From: an uncultured Bacteroidota bacterium
GTDB lineage: Bacteria; Bacteroidota; Bacteroidia; Bacteroidales; VadinHA17
DNA: 20,030 bases
Assembly: GCA_903865465.1 (NCBI GenBank)
Contig: CAIPJU010000367.1
Span: forward strand, 1 to 20,030
Direction: 5' to 3'
Shown here: positions 1-8,656 of the stretch, piece by piece
Layout of the letters: every line of letters begins with the position of its first letter
How positions within the stretch are numbered: the first letter of the stretch is position 1
Notes under the pieces: generated by a model
Told to the model about the DNA's origin: nothing
Database searches by the model: none
The model's input: only the letters and a program-made list of their open reading frames with translations
Translations under genes and position numbers: made by a program

Positions 1-2070
1 GCACGAATTGACGAACCTCTCGGTGGTGTCGACAAGAACCGGTATAGTGATCTGTATGATAAGTGGCGCGATTCAGTCATGTATAACCTGAAACATTTCG
101 GAAGGACTACCGATTACAACCACTTCCTTAATGTTACCTACAATCTTCCTGTGAATAAGCTGCCACTCCTGTCGTGGCTCAGTTCAAATGCAAGATACAG
201 TGCTGATTATACCTGGCTGGCCGGACCAATTTATCCCGATAGCATGAACATACATCTTGGGAATTCAATCCGAAACCACAGCGAAATGACTCTGTCGGTG
301 ATGGGTAGCCTTACAACCATTTATGGTAAGTCGAAGTTCCTTAAAAATATTGAGAATGACACCCGTCCTGATGCTGCTCAGAAGAAAAAGCCTGAATTAA
401 TAACGGTCACATATAAAAAGGATAATGTAAGCTTCAAGGCTAAAACGCCCCGATCAATTATACATAATCTTAAAACCAAGGATGTTACCATAAAGGTAAA
501 ATCCAAAGACGGAAAAGAGGTTGAGGGGAAGATGGTGGTCGTCAACGATAACAGGGTAACTTTTACTTCATCCGAAAAGGTCGACGGTGCAAGCATAACA
601 GTTGAAGGAAAGATCAAAAAGACCCGTAATCCACTTATTGTGGCAAGCGAGTATGCAATAAGGGCATTGATGGGTGTCAGATCCGTCAGCCTTACAATGA
701 CCAATTCGCAGGGCGAATTCCTTCCGGGTTATACACCTGGCACCAAATTTCTGGGGATGTCCAATTCAAATGGGATTGACGCTCCGGGCTTGCCATTCAT
801 TCTTGGTTACAGTAATAAGGATTTCTTCGATCAGGCGGTTAAGCATAACTGGCTTTCAAAAGATTCATTGCTCAATACCCCAGCAGCATATGACAATAAG
901 AAGGACCTTTCGCTGAGAAGCCTTATTGAACCCTTCCCCGGACTTAGGATTGATGTAAATGCCGACAGGAGATACCTTGAATCAGTAACATCATACTACA
1001 GAGCTGACGGGAACGGTAATTTCCCTGACAGCACACGGAACCGCATGGTGTCGGGAAATTTCTCCATCTCAGTAATATCGTGGGGTACTGCTTTTGAGAA
1101 AATTTCTAAAAATAACGACTATGTCTCTCCTACATTTGAGGCTTTCAAGAGAAATACAGTAATTATTTCCGAACGAAGGGCTGCAGAGAGACTGAAAGTC
1201 GACCCCTCGTATAAGCCTGATGTTGATCCAACCACCGGAATCCCTGTTACAGGACCGTATAAGAGTGGTTATGGAGAGACTTCGAGGGATGTTTTGATTC
1301 CGGCCTTCATAGCTGCATATACCAAAACGAGTCCATACGGTGTTACTCTGGCAACATTCCCTTCCGCGCTGAAGATGATGCCAAACTGGCGCATTACCTT
1401 CGACGGATTGTCGAAATTTGAATTCGTTCAGAGGTTTTTCAGGTCTATTAACCTTTCACATCAGTACCGGAGTACCTATCAGATCGGTTCATTCCTTACT
1501 AACCTAGGTTATCAGTCCGACCTCGACGGAATAAACAGGATAAGAGACCTGCAGAACAACTATATACAGCAGTTTGAGATTGATGTTGTTACTATAAATG
1601 AACAGTTCAGCCCTCTGATCAATATTGACATGAACTGGAAGAACAGTCTGACTACCAGGTTTGAGTGGAAAAAGTCACGAACGGTATCACTTAATCTGAC
1701 CAGCAACCAGATAGCTGATGCCCGTGTTAATGAGCTTATTTTTGGGGCAGGCTACCGCTTCGATAATGTCCAGATAATTCTTAAGACCGGAGGGGCACAG
1801 AAGTCTTTAAAAAGTGACCTTAACATAAGGTTCGATCTCTCGATACGTGATAATAAAACCATCGCCAGGAAACTAATCGAAAACGTGAATCAACCTGTTG
1901 TAGGACAGAAAGTTTTCACGATTGGTGCTACAGGCGATTATATCCTCAGCGATCGTTTTAACCTTCAGATTTTTGCCGATCATACGGTTAACAACCCCTT
2001 TGTTGCCAATACCTTCCCGACATCGAACACTAATTTCGGCTTTAGTCTTAAGTTTACCCTCGTTCAGTAG
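1..2070 (+). CDS. sprA: SprA/Sov, type IX secretion outer-membrane translocon, C-terminal part
   Basis: The frame is open from base 1 to the TAG at 2068-2070, so this is the last 689 codons of a gene that begins upstream; the first internal ATG (79) is not the real start. SprA (Sov in Porphyromonas) is the very large outer-membrane beta-barrel through which type IX cargo leaves the periplasm; whole proteins are usually above 2,000 residues. The visible part has alternating aromatic and polar beta-strand patterns without domain-like breaks. The C-terminal portion is the recognisable family signature: a stretch around 'WKKSRTVSLNLTSNQIADA', then 'FGAGYRFDNVQ', and a final 'FPTSNTNFGFSLKFTLVQ' ending in the hydrophobic-aromatic strand expected of an outer-membrane barrel. 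A charged segment at 400-630 looks like a small beta domain inserted between strands. The gene is intact at its 3' end. The type IX-sorted amylase at 10607-13393 would be one of its cargoes. Confidence 0.93.
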   Translation, partial: ARIDEPLGGVDKNRYSDLYDKWRDSVMYNLKHFGRTTDYNHFLNVTYNLPVNKLPLLSWLSSNARYSADYTWLAGPIYPDSMNIHLGNSIRNHSEMTLSVMGSLTTIYGKSKFLKNIENDTRPDAAQKKKPELITVTYKKDNVSFKAKTPRSIIHNLKTKDVTIKVKSKDGKEVEGKMVVVNDNRVTFTSSEKVDGASITVEGKIKKTRNPLIVASEYAIRALMGVRSVSLTMTNSQGEFLPGYTPGTKFLGMSNSNGIDAPGLPFILGYSNKDFFDQAVKHNWLSKDSLLNTPAAYDNKKDLSLRSLIEPFPGLRIDVNADRRYLESVTSYYRADGNGNFPDSTRNRMVSGNFSISVISWGTAFEKISKNNDYVSPTFEAFKRNTVIISERRAAERLKVDPSYKPDVDPTTGIPVTGPYKSGYGETSRDVLIPAFIAAYTKTSPYGVTLATFPSALKMMPNWRITFDGLSKFEFVQRFFRSINLSHQYRSTYQIGSFLTNLGYQSDLDGINRIRDLQNNYIQQFEIDVVTINEQFSPLINIDMNWKNSLTTRFEWKKSRTVSLNLTSNQIADARVNELIFGAGYRFDNVQIILKTGGAQKSLKSDLNIRFDLSIRDNKTIARKLIENVNQPVVGQKVFTIGATGDYILSDRFNLQIFADHTVNNPFVANTFPTSNTNFGFSLKFTLVQ

Positions 2071-2267
2071 TCCTATCCTGACGGAAACCTCCATTTAGCA
2101 AACCTCTAAAAGTATTTGCATCCATTGCCAAAGAACAATCATCAGGCCTGTTCAGCTTTTAAAACAACAAAAGAGAAGTAATTTCATTAATCAGAAATCG
2201 ATTGAAATAAGGATAAGCTATTCTTTCTGTCTGTAAACCAGATAATACCGAAAATATTTATGTGATC

Positions 2268-2290
2268 ATTGGTCAATATTTCGATCCAAT
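2268..2290. promoter_or_regulatory. Weak inverted repeat upstream of the transporter promoter
   Basis: ATTGG (2268-2272) and CCAAT (2286-2290) form a 5-bp inverted repeat with a 13-nt gap. It sits immediately upstream of the putative -7 box, where an operator or activator site would be expected. The arms are short and may be chance. The rest of the 277-bp gap 2071-2347 holds no gene and no convincing terminator for sprA. Confidence 0.25.
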
Positions 2291-2295
2291 TTCCC

Positions 2296-2303
2296 TACTT
2301 TTG
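2296..2303 (+). promoter_or_regulatory. Putative Bacteroidota -7 box of the maltodextrin operon
   Basis: TACTTTTG matches the Bacteroidota -7 consensus TAnnTTTG exactly. It lies 44 bases before the transporter ATG, giving a leader of about 35-40 nt. A -33 TTTG at the usual distance is not obvious; the nearest TTG is at 2269-2271, a spacing slightly longer than usual. The box overlaps the 8-bp palindrome GTTTAAAC (2303-2310). No equally good -7 box was found before the genes at 7131 or 8683, so this may drive the whole plus-strand cluster. Confidence 0.5.
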
Positions 2304-2347
2304 TTTAAACCCTACGATCGGTAACTTATTTAGAAACTAACTTCTCA

Positions 2348-4099
2348 ATGAAAAAATCAAAACCCGCCCTAACCTTTTGGCAGATCTGGAATATGAGTTT
2401 CGGATTTATGGGAATCCAGTTTGGTTTTGCCTTGCAAAACGCAAATGTCAGCAGGATATTCGAAACTCTTGGAGCAAGAGTTGAGAACATACCAATACTA
2501 TGGATAGCGGCTCCTGTTACAGGCCTCATCATCCAGCCGATTATAGGGCATATGAGCGATAATACATGGAACAGGCTTGGCAGAAGGCGTCCCTATTTCC
2601 TTACAGGAGCAATACTGGCTTCTCTGGCACTTCTTTTTATCCCGCATTCACCCCTTTTGTGGATTGCTGCAGGGACTCTCTGGATAATGGATGCATCCAT
2701 TAACGTTTCGATGGAACCTTTCAGGGCATTTGTCGGCGATATGCTTCCTTCGGCACAGAGAACAACGGGTTTTGCAATGCAAAGCTTCTTCATTGGTACC
2801 GGGGCTGTTGTTGCTTCTGCACTTCCATACATGCTAACCAACTGGTTTGGTGTCTCTGGAACCGAAACAGCCGGAGCTATTCCTCAGCATGTAAAACTTT
2901 CCTTCTTAATAGGAGGTATTGTCTTCTTTTCTGCTGTATTATGGACTATTTTAAGAACAAAGGAATATTCTCCGGAGGAGATGGATGAATTTGAGGAGAA
3001 TCAGAACGTTTCAGCCGCTTCAAAAAACACAGAGGGTGAATTTTTCCCTGCAGGGAAATTTTTCAAATCCTCTTTTTACTGGATTCTGGCAGGACTTATT
3101 GCATGCGGCCTTGTATATATTTTGCATATGCAGGCTGAAGTTTATATCCTTGGATTCGGACTTGTTTTTTTCGGATTGATCCAGCTGCTGACTGCCCTTG
3201 TTACTCAAAGCGGCAAGACCGAAAATGGACTCGTTATTGTAATAAACGATCTTTTCAGGATGCCAAAAACGATGGTTCAACTGGCTTTTGTTCAGTTTTT
3301 TTCATGGTTTGCCCTTTTCTCAATGTGGATATATACCACTTCCGGGGTTACCAGTACCAAATATGACATGAAGATTGACCATGATCAGTTTTTATCAATG
3401 AAACAGACGATAGAAAATGCATCGGCTCTTCCGGAAGCTAAGAGCCTGGGAAATCTTGAAGATATTAAGTCTGATTTGTTGGCGCTCGGGAAAAAGTTCG
3501 GTAAGAAAGATAAAGCAGTGGTATCGATGAGGATAGTACAGTTTTTTACTGATGATAAAAAAGATGCCATCCTTAAGAGTGATCCTGTTGTTAAGGAGAA
3601 ATTACTGAATGTTCAGAAGGAATACAACAAGGGAGCTGACTGGGTAGGTGTTCTGATGGCTGTTTATAACGGATTTGCTGCCGTTATGGCCTTCCTCCTG
3701 ATACTGCTTGCAAGGTTAACAAGCAGAAAGACAGTTCATGCCATTAGCCTGGTGATAGGAGGATTAAGCCTTGTTTCATTCTATTTCATAGGTAATCCGC
3801 GCTTACTGATGATCTCGGAACTTGGAATAGGTCTTGCATGGGCAAGTATATTGGCAATGCCATATGCTATTCTCACGGGATCGCTTCCTGCTAATAAAAT
3901 GGGTACTTACATGGGAATTTTCAACTTCTTTATAGTGATACCTCAGATTATGGCTGCGAGTTTACTTGGTTTTCTGGTCAAGAGCCTATTCGGAGGGGAG
4001 AGCATTTTTGCTCTTGTAACAGGCGGTGTTTCTATGTTTATTGCTGCGGCTCTTGTGATGTTTGTAACCGATGTTGATGAAGTAAAAACCAGAGGATGA
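2348..4099 (+). CDS. MFS (SLC45/GPH-like) sugar transporter, probably maltose
   Basis: A 583-residue polytopic inner-membrane protein of the major facilitator superfamily, predicted to be a cation-coupled importer of maltose or short maltodextrins. Residues 67-83 carry the cytoplasmic loop motif 'GHMSDNTWNRLGRRRPY', typical of sucrose/SLC45-like carriers. Residues 314-330 ('FVQFFSWFALFSMWIYT') are a second strongly recognisable stretch of this subgroup. Hydrophobic segments lie near residues 50-66, 85-112, 143-163, 183-201, 241-260, 266-287, 310-331, 432-455, 463-481, and several more to about 577. Unusually, about 95 mostly polar, Lys/Asp-rich residues (336-430) separate the segment ending in 'TTSGVT' from 'GADWVGVLMAVYNG'; in relatives I remember this joint is short. 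The stop codon overlaps the next start by 4 nt (ATGA), so it is co-transcribed with pgmB. The maltose assignment rests on context; the transporter fold is clear. Confidence 0.88.
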   Translation: MKKSKPALTFWQIWNMSFGFMGIQFGFALQNANVSRIFETLGARVENIPILWIAAPVTGLIIQPIIGHMSDNTWNRLGRRRPYFLTGAILASLALLFIPHSPLLWIAAGTLWIMDASINVSMEPFRAFVGDMLPSAQRTTGFAMQSFFIGTGAVVASALPYMLTNWFGVSGTETAGAIPQHVKLSFLIGGIVFFSAVLWTILRTKEYSPEEMDEFEENQNVSAASKNTEGEFFPAGKFFKSSFYWILAGLIACGLVYILHMQAEVYILGFGLVFFGLIQLLTALVTQSGKTENGLVIVINDLFRMPKTMVQLAFVQFFSWFALFSMWIYTTSGVTSTKYDMKIDHDQFLSMKQTIENASALPEAKSLGNLEDIKSDLLALGKKFGKKDKAVVSMRIVQFFTDDKKDAILKSDPVVKEKLLNVQKEYNKGADWVGVLMAVYNGFAAVMAFLLILLARLTSRKTVHAISLVIGGLSLVSFYFIGNPRLLMISELGIGLAWASILAMPYAILTGSLPANKMGTYMGIFNFFIVIPQIMAASLLGFLVKSLFGGESIFALVTGGVSMFIAAALVMFVTDVDEVKTRG

Positions 4100-4761
4100 G
4101 GACTAAAGCCTGTATTTTTGATCTGGACGGAGTTATTGTTGATACTGCAAAATACCATTTTCTGGCATGGAAAAGGCTTGCAGACCAGCTAGATATCCAA
4201 TTTAACCACGAGGATAATGAGAGGCTGAAAGGTGTCAGCCGTATGGATTCACTTGATATTATTCTCGAAATAGGGAATAGGAATATCAGTGAAAGCCTTA
4301 AACTGGAATATGCTACTCTTAAAAACGACTGGTATGTTGAATATATCAGCAAGATGACGCCTGATGAAATTCTGCCGGGTTGCATTGATCTACTGAACGA
4401 ACTTAAGATTGCAGGTATAAAGACTGCAATAGGATCGGCAAGTAAAAACACTCCAATGATACTCGAAAGGGTAGGTATCAGCAGCTATTTTGATGCAGTA
4501 GCCGATGGCAACGTGGTATCGAAAGCAAAACCCGATCCGGAAGTCTTCCTGAAGGCAGCTGAGATGCTTTCAGTTAAGCCCTCTGAATGTTTTGTTTTTG
4601 AAGATGCGATAGCAGGTGTAAGTGCTGCACTGAATGCCGGGATGATGTGTGTCGGAATAGGTGAAGCCAATGTTCTCGATCGGGCCCATTTTGTTGTTCC
4701 CGGTCTTAATGGAATAGATCTGAAAAAACTTGAAGTAATTGAAAATGAAATAAATCTATGA
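4096..4761 (+). CDS. pgmB: Beta-phosphoglucomutase (HAD superfamily)
   Basis: A 221-residue cytoplasmic enzyme that converts beta-D-glucose-1-phosphate to glucose-6-phosphate via a beta-glucose-1,6-bisphosphate intermediate. HAD motif I is 'FDLDGVIVDTA' with nucleophile Asp9 and acid/base Asp11. The cap domain has 'LKGVSR' with Lys45 and Arg49. Motif II is 'GSASKN' (Ser114, Ser116, Asn118), motif III is Lys145 in 'SKAKPDP', and motif IV is Glu169-Asp170 in 'VFEDAIAG'. These positions line up almost number for number with the Lactococcus lactis enzyme, which favours true beta-PGM over a generic HAD phosphatase. Length is normal. It overlaps the genes on both sides by 4 nt (ATGA at 4096-4099 and 4758-4761), indicating translational coupling with the transporter and with maltose phosphorylase, whose product is its substrate. 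Confidence 0.95.
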   Translation: MRTKACIFDLDGVIVDTAKYHFLAWKRLADQLDIQFNHEDNERLKGVSRMDSLDIILEIGNRNISESLKLEYATLKNDWYVEYISKMTPDEILPGCIDLLNELKIAGIKTAIGSASKNTPMILERVGISSYFDAVADGNVVSKAKPDPEVFLKAAEMLSVKPSECFVFEDAIAGVSAALNAGMMCVGIGEANVLDRAHFVVPGLNGIDLKKLEVIENEINL

Positions 4762-7067
4762 GTTATTTTTATAAAATTGATGAGTGGCTTATTGTTGAGG
4801 AGGGCTTTCATCCGGAAATGAACCGCGAATCGGAAAGTATCTTTTCGATCGGGAATGGTTATATGGGACAGCGAGCTAATTTTGAAGAAAAATACTCCGG
4901 CGACAGTATGCAGGGAAGTTATATCGCAGGTGTTTATTACCCCGACAAGACCCGGGTAGGCTGGTGGAAAAACGGTTACCCTGAATATTTTGCCAAAGTT
5001 CTTAATGCCCCGAACTGGATAGGGATAGATCTGTCGATCGATGGAGTTCCAGTCGATCTTGCACAGGCCTCAATAATCTCATTTGCCAGAACTCTCAATA
5101 TGAAGGAGGGCTATCTTGAAAGGAGTTTCAGACTAACTGTCGATGGGAATAAAACAGTTGAAATAAATGCCCGCCGCTTCGTCAGCATGGCAGAACCTGA
5201 TCTGGGAATAATCAGATATTCAGTTAAATCGATCGACTTCAGGGGAGAACTGGGATTTACTGTTTACGTTGATTCAAATGTAAGGAATGAGGATACCAAT
5301 TACGGTGAAAAATTCTGGGAGGAAGTTTCCAGGGAGGTAGGGAATGGGAGCGGTGTAATAGTGACCAGAACTATGAAAACTGATTTTTATGTGGCAACGG
5401 CTATGACATATGATTTATGTCTTAACAGTGAGAAAATTTCCCTCGAGCCCAAAATTACAGATAAACAAGATTATATATCAAATAGTTTCACTGTTGATCT
5501 GAGTCCGGGAAATGAAGCTGTACTTGTCAAATATGCATCCGTACTTTCGTCACTTAATGTGGAGAAGGGAAAGCTGGCAGAAAAAAGCTATAAAAGGTTA
5601 GAGTCAGCAAAATCAAAGGGCTTCAGTAAGCTTTTCAGTGATCATACCGGGGAATGGGAAAGGATATGGGCTTCGTCGGATGTTGTTATAAATGGTGATG
5701 CTGCTGCCCAGCAGGCCATCAGGTTCAATATCTTCCACCTGAATCAAACCTATACCGGGAAAGATGAGCGTCTTAATATTGGACCCAAAGGATTTACGGG
5801 TGAAAAATACGGAGGAAGTACTTATTGGGATACAGAAGCTTTTGCCTTGCCTTTCTTCCTTAAAACATCTGATCCTCATGTGGGAAGGAACCTTCTGATC
5901 TACAGGTATAAACATCTGGAAAAGAGTATAGAGAATGCCAGGAAACTGGGATTCAAAAACGGAGCAGCCCTTTTTCCAATGGTTACCATGAACGGTGAGG
6001 AGTGTCACAACGAGTGGGAAATAACATTTGAAGAGATTCACCGCAACGGAGCTATTGCTTTTGCAGTTTATAATTATATCAGGCATACCGGCGATCGTGA
6101 ATATATGGGCGACTTCGGACTCGAATTACTAATCGGGATCTCACGCTTCTGGAGCCAGAGGGCAACATACTCCGGGAACCTTAACAAGTATGTCATTCTT
6201 GGTGTCACAGGGCCGAATGAATATGAAAACAACGTCAATAATAACTGGTATACAAATTATTTAGCCGTCTGGACATTGTCTTACACTCTCAAAAATATTG
6301 CCTCCTTGGGGAAGGAGAACCCAGATAAGCTTAAGGCAGTTATAGGAAGGACGAATCTGAATATTGACGATGAAACCCCGGGATGGGCTGATATTTCAGA
6401 AAACATGCATATGCCTTTCGACCCCAAACGGAATATTTTTCTTCAACAGGACGGATTTCTTGACAAAGAGATAAGGCCGGCTTCTACTCTTCCTCCCCAG
6501 GAGAGGCCCCTGAACCAGAACTGGTCATGGGACAGGATACTCAGGTCATGCTATATAAAGCAGGGGGATGTGCTGCAGGGTCTATATTTCTTCGAAGATC
6601 AGTTCGACACTGAGACTCTTAAAAGAAATTTCGACTTTTATGAGCCAATAACAGTTCATGAATCTTCTCTCTCGGCTTGTATTCATTCGATTCTTGCTTC
6701 GCGGATCGGGAATATAGAAAAGGCATACGAGCTATATCTCCGTACGGCACGACTCGATCTTGATGACTATAATCAGGAAGTCTCCGATGGCTTGCATATA
6801 ACCAGCATGGCAGGTACCTGGCTGGCGATTGTTGAAGGTTTTGGCGGAATGAGGATTATTGATGATAAAATACAACTCAAGCCACTTATCCCCGAAAAAT
6901 GGCAGTCATATTCGTTTCATGCACGGTTCCGCCATCAGCTGTTCGAAGTAAGGATTACAGCCAGCGAACTGAAGATCAGTAATAATTCGGTAAATCCGCT
7001 CGGATTCATAGTCTCTGAAAAAGAATATACGATTGAGGGCAATTCCGAACTTACCGTTTTGTTATAG
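4758..7067 (+). CDS. Maltose phosphorylase (GH65)
   Basis: A 769-residue cytoplasmic inverting phosphorylase: maltose plus phosphate gives glucose plus beta-glucose-1-phosphate. The order is an N-terminal beta-sandwich (about 1-290), linker helices, an (alpha/alpha)6 barrel (about 310-690), and a small C-terminal beta domain. Glu488 in 'GVTGPNEYENNVNNN' is the expected general acid, one residue off Glu487 of the Lactobacillus brevis enzyme. 'YWDTEAF' (356-362), 'KQGDVLQGL' and 'HITSMAGTW' are further GH65 signatures. The loop 'HNEWEITFE' (417-425) corresponds to the specificity loop that, as I recall, distinguishes maltose phosphorylases from trehalose and kojibiose phosphorylases. No signal peptide is present. 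The start overlaps the pgmB stop (ATGA), and the enzyme's product feeds that mutase. Length is typical. Confidence 0.93.
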   Translation: MSYFYKIDEWLIVEEGFHPEMNRESESIFSIGNGYMGQRANFEEKYSGDSMQGSYIAGVYYPDKTRVGWWKNGYPEYFAKVLNAPNWIGIDLSIDGVPVDLAQASIISFARTLNMKEGYLERSFRLTVDGNKTVEINARRFVSMAEPDLGIIRYSVKSIDFRGELGFTVYVDSNVRNEDTNYGEKFWEEVSREVGNGSGVIVTRTMKTDFYVATAMTYDLCLNSEKISLEPKITDKQDYISNSFTVDLSPGNEAVLVKYASVLSSLNVEKGKLAEKSYKRLESAKSKGFSKLFSDHTGEWERIWASSDVVINGDAAAQQAIRFNIFHLNQTYTGKDERLNIGPKGFTGEKYGGSTYWDTEAFALPFFLKTSDPHVGRNLLIYRYKHLEKSIENARKLGFKNGAALFPMVTMNGEECHNEWEITFEEIHRNGAIAFAVYNYIRHTGDREYMGDFGLELLIGISRFWSQRATYSGNLNKYVILGVTGPNEYENNVNNNWYTNYLAVWTLSYTLKNIASLGKENPDKLKAVIGRTNLNIDDETPGWADISENMHMPFDPKRNIFLQQDGFLDKEIRPASTLPPQERPLNQNWSWDRILRSCYIKQGDVLQGLYFFEDQFDTETLKRNFDFYEPITVHESSLSACIHSILASRIGNIEKAYELYLRTARLDLDDYNQEVSDGLHITSMAGTWLAIVEGFGGMRIIDDKIQLKPLIPEKWQSYSFHARFRHQLFEVRITASELKISNNSVNPLGFIVSEKEYTIEGNSELTVLL

Positions 7068-7130
7068 GATGAATTCATGAGATGGTGTATAAATAAGATA
7101 ACTAATTATAAAACAGAATAATTATATAAT

Positions 7131-8507
7131 ATGGAAAGACTACCCCTAAGTATCCTGGTGCTATTCCTCGTAGTAGCATTTTCAGTGACCGCATGTCTTG
7201 TTTCGGGAAAGAAACAGGAGATAAAACCCATTGTCTCCGAAGTTGTTCATCCTGAATGGTCAAAGAATTCAGTACTGTACGAGGTAAACGTTCGTCAATA
7301 CACACCGGAGGGCACATTCAATGCTTTTTCTGCCCATCTTTCGAGACTAAAGTCTCTTGGCGTTGATGTTCTCTGGTTTATGCCTATGTATCCCATTGGC
7401 ATTGTAAACAAAAAAGGTGAACTTGGAAGTTACTATTCAGTAAGGGATTATAAAGATGTTAATCCTGCCTTTGGAACTCTCGACGATTTCAAAGCCTTGA
7501 TAAACAAGGCTCATGAGATGGGGATGAAAGTCATTCTCGACTGGGTTCCTAATCATACCTCATGGGATAATAAACTGGCCGTTGACCACCCCGAATGGTA
7601 CATGAAGGATGCAAAAGGGAACTTTATACCTCCCCTGGGATTCGACTGGACTGATGTTATCCAGCTCGACTGGTCAAAGAAGGAACTTCAGGATTACATG
7701 ATCGAAGCACTCAAATTCTGGGTTAACCTTGGTGCCGATGGTTTCAGGGTTGATCATCCTCACAATACACCAAAACAGTTTTGGGAAAGGGCACGTGCAG
7801 AGCTCTCATCTATTAAGCCAGTTCTGATGCTTGCAGAAATTGAAGATCCTGCCTTCCTTGAAAAAGGATTTGACCTTAACTATGCATGGGAAATGCATCA
7901 TCTGATGAACAGCATTGCTCAGGGTAAGGACAGCATTAAGAAACTCGACAGGTATTATAAAAAAGAGTGGGCAACATATCCAAACAGTGTTTACAGGCTT
8001 CAGTTTCTGACAAATCATGATGAAAATACATGGGCAGGAACAATCGATTCGCTTATGGGCGACTCTCAGAAGGCATTCGCAACACTCATCTTTACAGGCC
8101 AGGGGGTACCGCTTATCTACAGCGGCCAGGAGGTTTGCCTTGATAAGAGGCTGAAATTCTTCGTGCGCGACACAATTAAATGGGATTCATGCGCCCTTAC
8201 AGGCTTTTACAGGGATCTCGTCACAATGAAAAAACATAACAAGGCGCTTTGGAATGGTGATTTTGGCGGTCCAATGGTTAAGATAAATACCAATAAAGAT
8301 ACTAAAGTGTTCGCCTTCTATCGCGAAAAAGAGGGTAACAGGGTTCTGGTTTTCCTTAATCTCAGCAAACAGGCTGTGGCTGTTAAGCCCGAGCTTAAAG
8401 AGATAGGAGGAGAGTACACTGAACACTTCTCAGGAACAAAAACAACTGTGCCATTTGCCGATTCGTTGCAGATTGAGCCTTTTGGATACAGAGTTTTTAT
8501 TAAATAG
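7131..8507 (+). CDS. GH13 alpha-amylase-family lipoprotein
   Basis: A 458-residue GH13 hydrolase expected to cut alpha-1,4 links in maltodextrins. Residues 1-22 form a lipoprotein signal with lipobox 'VTAC' and lipidated Cys22, so the protein is anchored in a membrane outside the cytoplasm; which leaflet cannot be read, since no clear surface-export signal follows the Cys. The catalytic barrel runs from about 43 to 375. Conserved regions are: I 'DWVPNH' (137-142), II 'GFRVDHPH' with nucleophile Asp208, III 'LAEIED' with acid/base Glu236, and IV 'TNHDEN' with His296-Asp297. A short C-terminal beta domain (about 385-458) follows. No starch-binding module is present, so it is among the smaller GH13 enzymes. 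It follows maltose phosphorylase after a 63-bp AT-rich gap without a visible promoter, so it is probably in the same operon. Exact bond specificity (amylase, neopullulanase, cyclomaltodextrinase) cannot be decided. Confidence 0.9.
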   Translation: MERLPLSILVLFLVVAFSVTACLVSGKKQEIKPIVSEVVHPEWSKNSVLYEVNVRQYTPEGTFNAFSAHLSRLKSLGVDVLWFMPMYPIGIVNKKGELGSYYSVRDYKDVNPAFGTLDDFKALINKAHEMGMKVILDWVPNHTSWDNKLAVDHPEWYMKDAKGNFIPPLGFDWTDVIQLDWSKKELQDYMIEALKFWVNLGADGFRVDHPHNTPKQFWERARAELSSIKPVLMLAEIEDPAFLEKGFDLNYAWEMHHLMNSIAQGKDSIKKLDRYYKKEWATYPNSVYRLQFLTNHDENTWAGTIDSLMGDSQKAFATLIFTGQGVPLIYSGQEVCLDKRLKFFVRDTIKWDSCALTGFYRDLVTMKKHNKALWNGDFGGPMVKINTNKDTKVFAFYREKEGNRVLVFLNLSKQAVAVKPELKEIGGEYTEHFSGTKTTVPFADSLQIEPFGYRVFIK

Positions 8508-8559
8508 TTCTATAGTCTGACTATTTAAGTACGATTCAACTTCAATCAGGTCGAAGTCA

Positions 8560-8600
8560 AAGCCGGATGGGCAGTGAGTTTCTCATTTGCTCATCGGCTT
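8560..8600 (+). repeat. Strong intergenic hairpin between the two GH13 genes
   Basis: AAGCCG (8560-8565) pairs with CGGCTT (8595-8600). After a bulged G, ATGGGCA (8567-8573) pairs with TGCTCAT (8588-8594), including one G-T pair. After a small internal loop, TGAG (8575-8578) pairs with CTCA (8582-8585) around a TTT loop. That gives about 17 pairs in 41 nt. No T-run follows, so it does not look like a simple intrinsic terminator; an mRNA-stabilising or processing element is more plausible. It lies 53 nt after the stop of the lipoprotein gene. Confidence 0.6.
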
Positions 8601-8638
8601 CTGGTTTCGGGATAAGGGGGAATGAAATGGGATGTTGG

Positions 8639-8656
8639 TGATCATGCATATGATCA
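8639..8656. promoter_or_regulatory. 18-bp palindrome ahead of the second GH13 gene
   Basis: TGATCAT (8639-8645) and ATGATCA (8650-8656) are perfect 7-bp inverted arms around GCAT. The element is flanked by GTTGG (8634-8638) and CCAAC (8664-8668), which can extend it into a longer hairpin with a one-sided 7-nt bulge. It ends 26 bases before the ATG at 8683. It could be an operator or an RNA structure controlling initiation. I found no second copy elsewhere in the window. Confidence 0.4.

Noticed and set aside
1..78. sprA as a truncated or broken gene
   Set aside because: The frame is open to the first base, so the missing part is simply outside the window.
3353..3637. Frameshift or foreign insertion in the transporter gene
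   Set aside because: The frame continues without a break, flanks have no target-site duplications, and base composition matches the gene.
5613..6086. 157-codon minus-strand open frame inside the maltose phosphorylase gene
   Set aside because: It lies wholly inside a well-conserved GH65 coding region and has no recognisable protein features.
7103..7126. Direct repeat TAATTATA (7103-7110 and 7119-7126) as a binding site
   Set aside because: Pure A/T 8-mers are expected by chance in this AT-rich leader, which more likely just keeps the start codon unstructured.
8560..8600. Intrinsic terminator for the GH13 lipoprotein gene
   Set aside because: No T-run follows the stem (it continues CTGGTTTCGG), and the downstream gene is same-strand and functionally linked without its own clear promoter.
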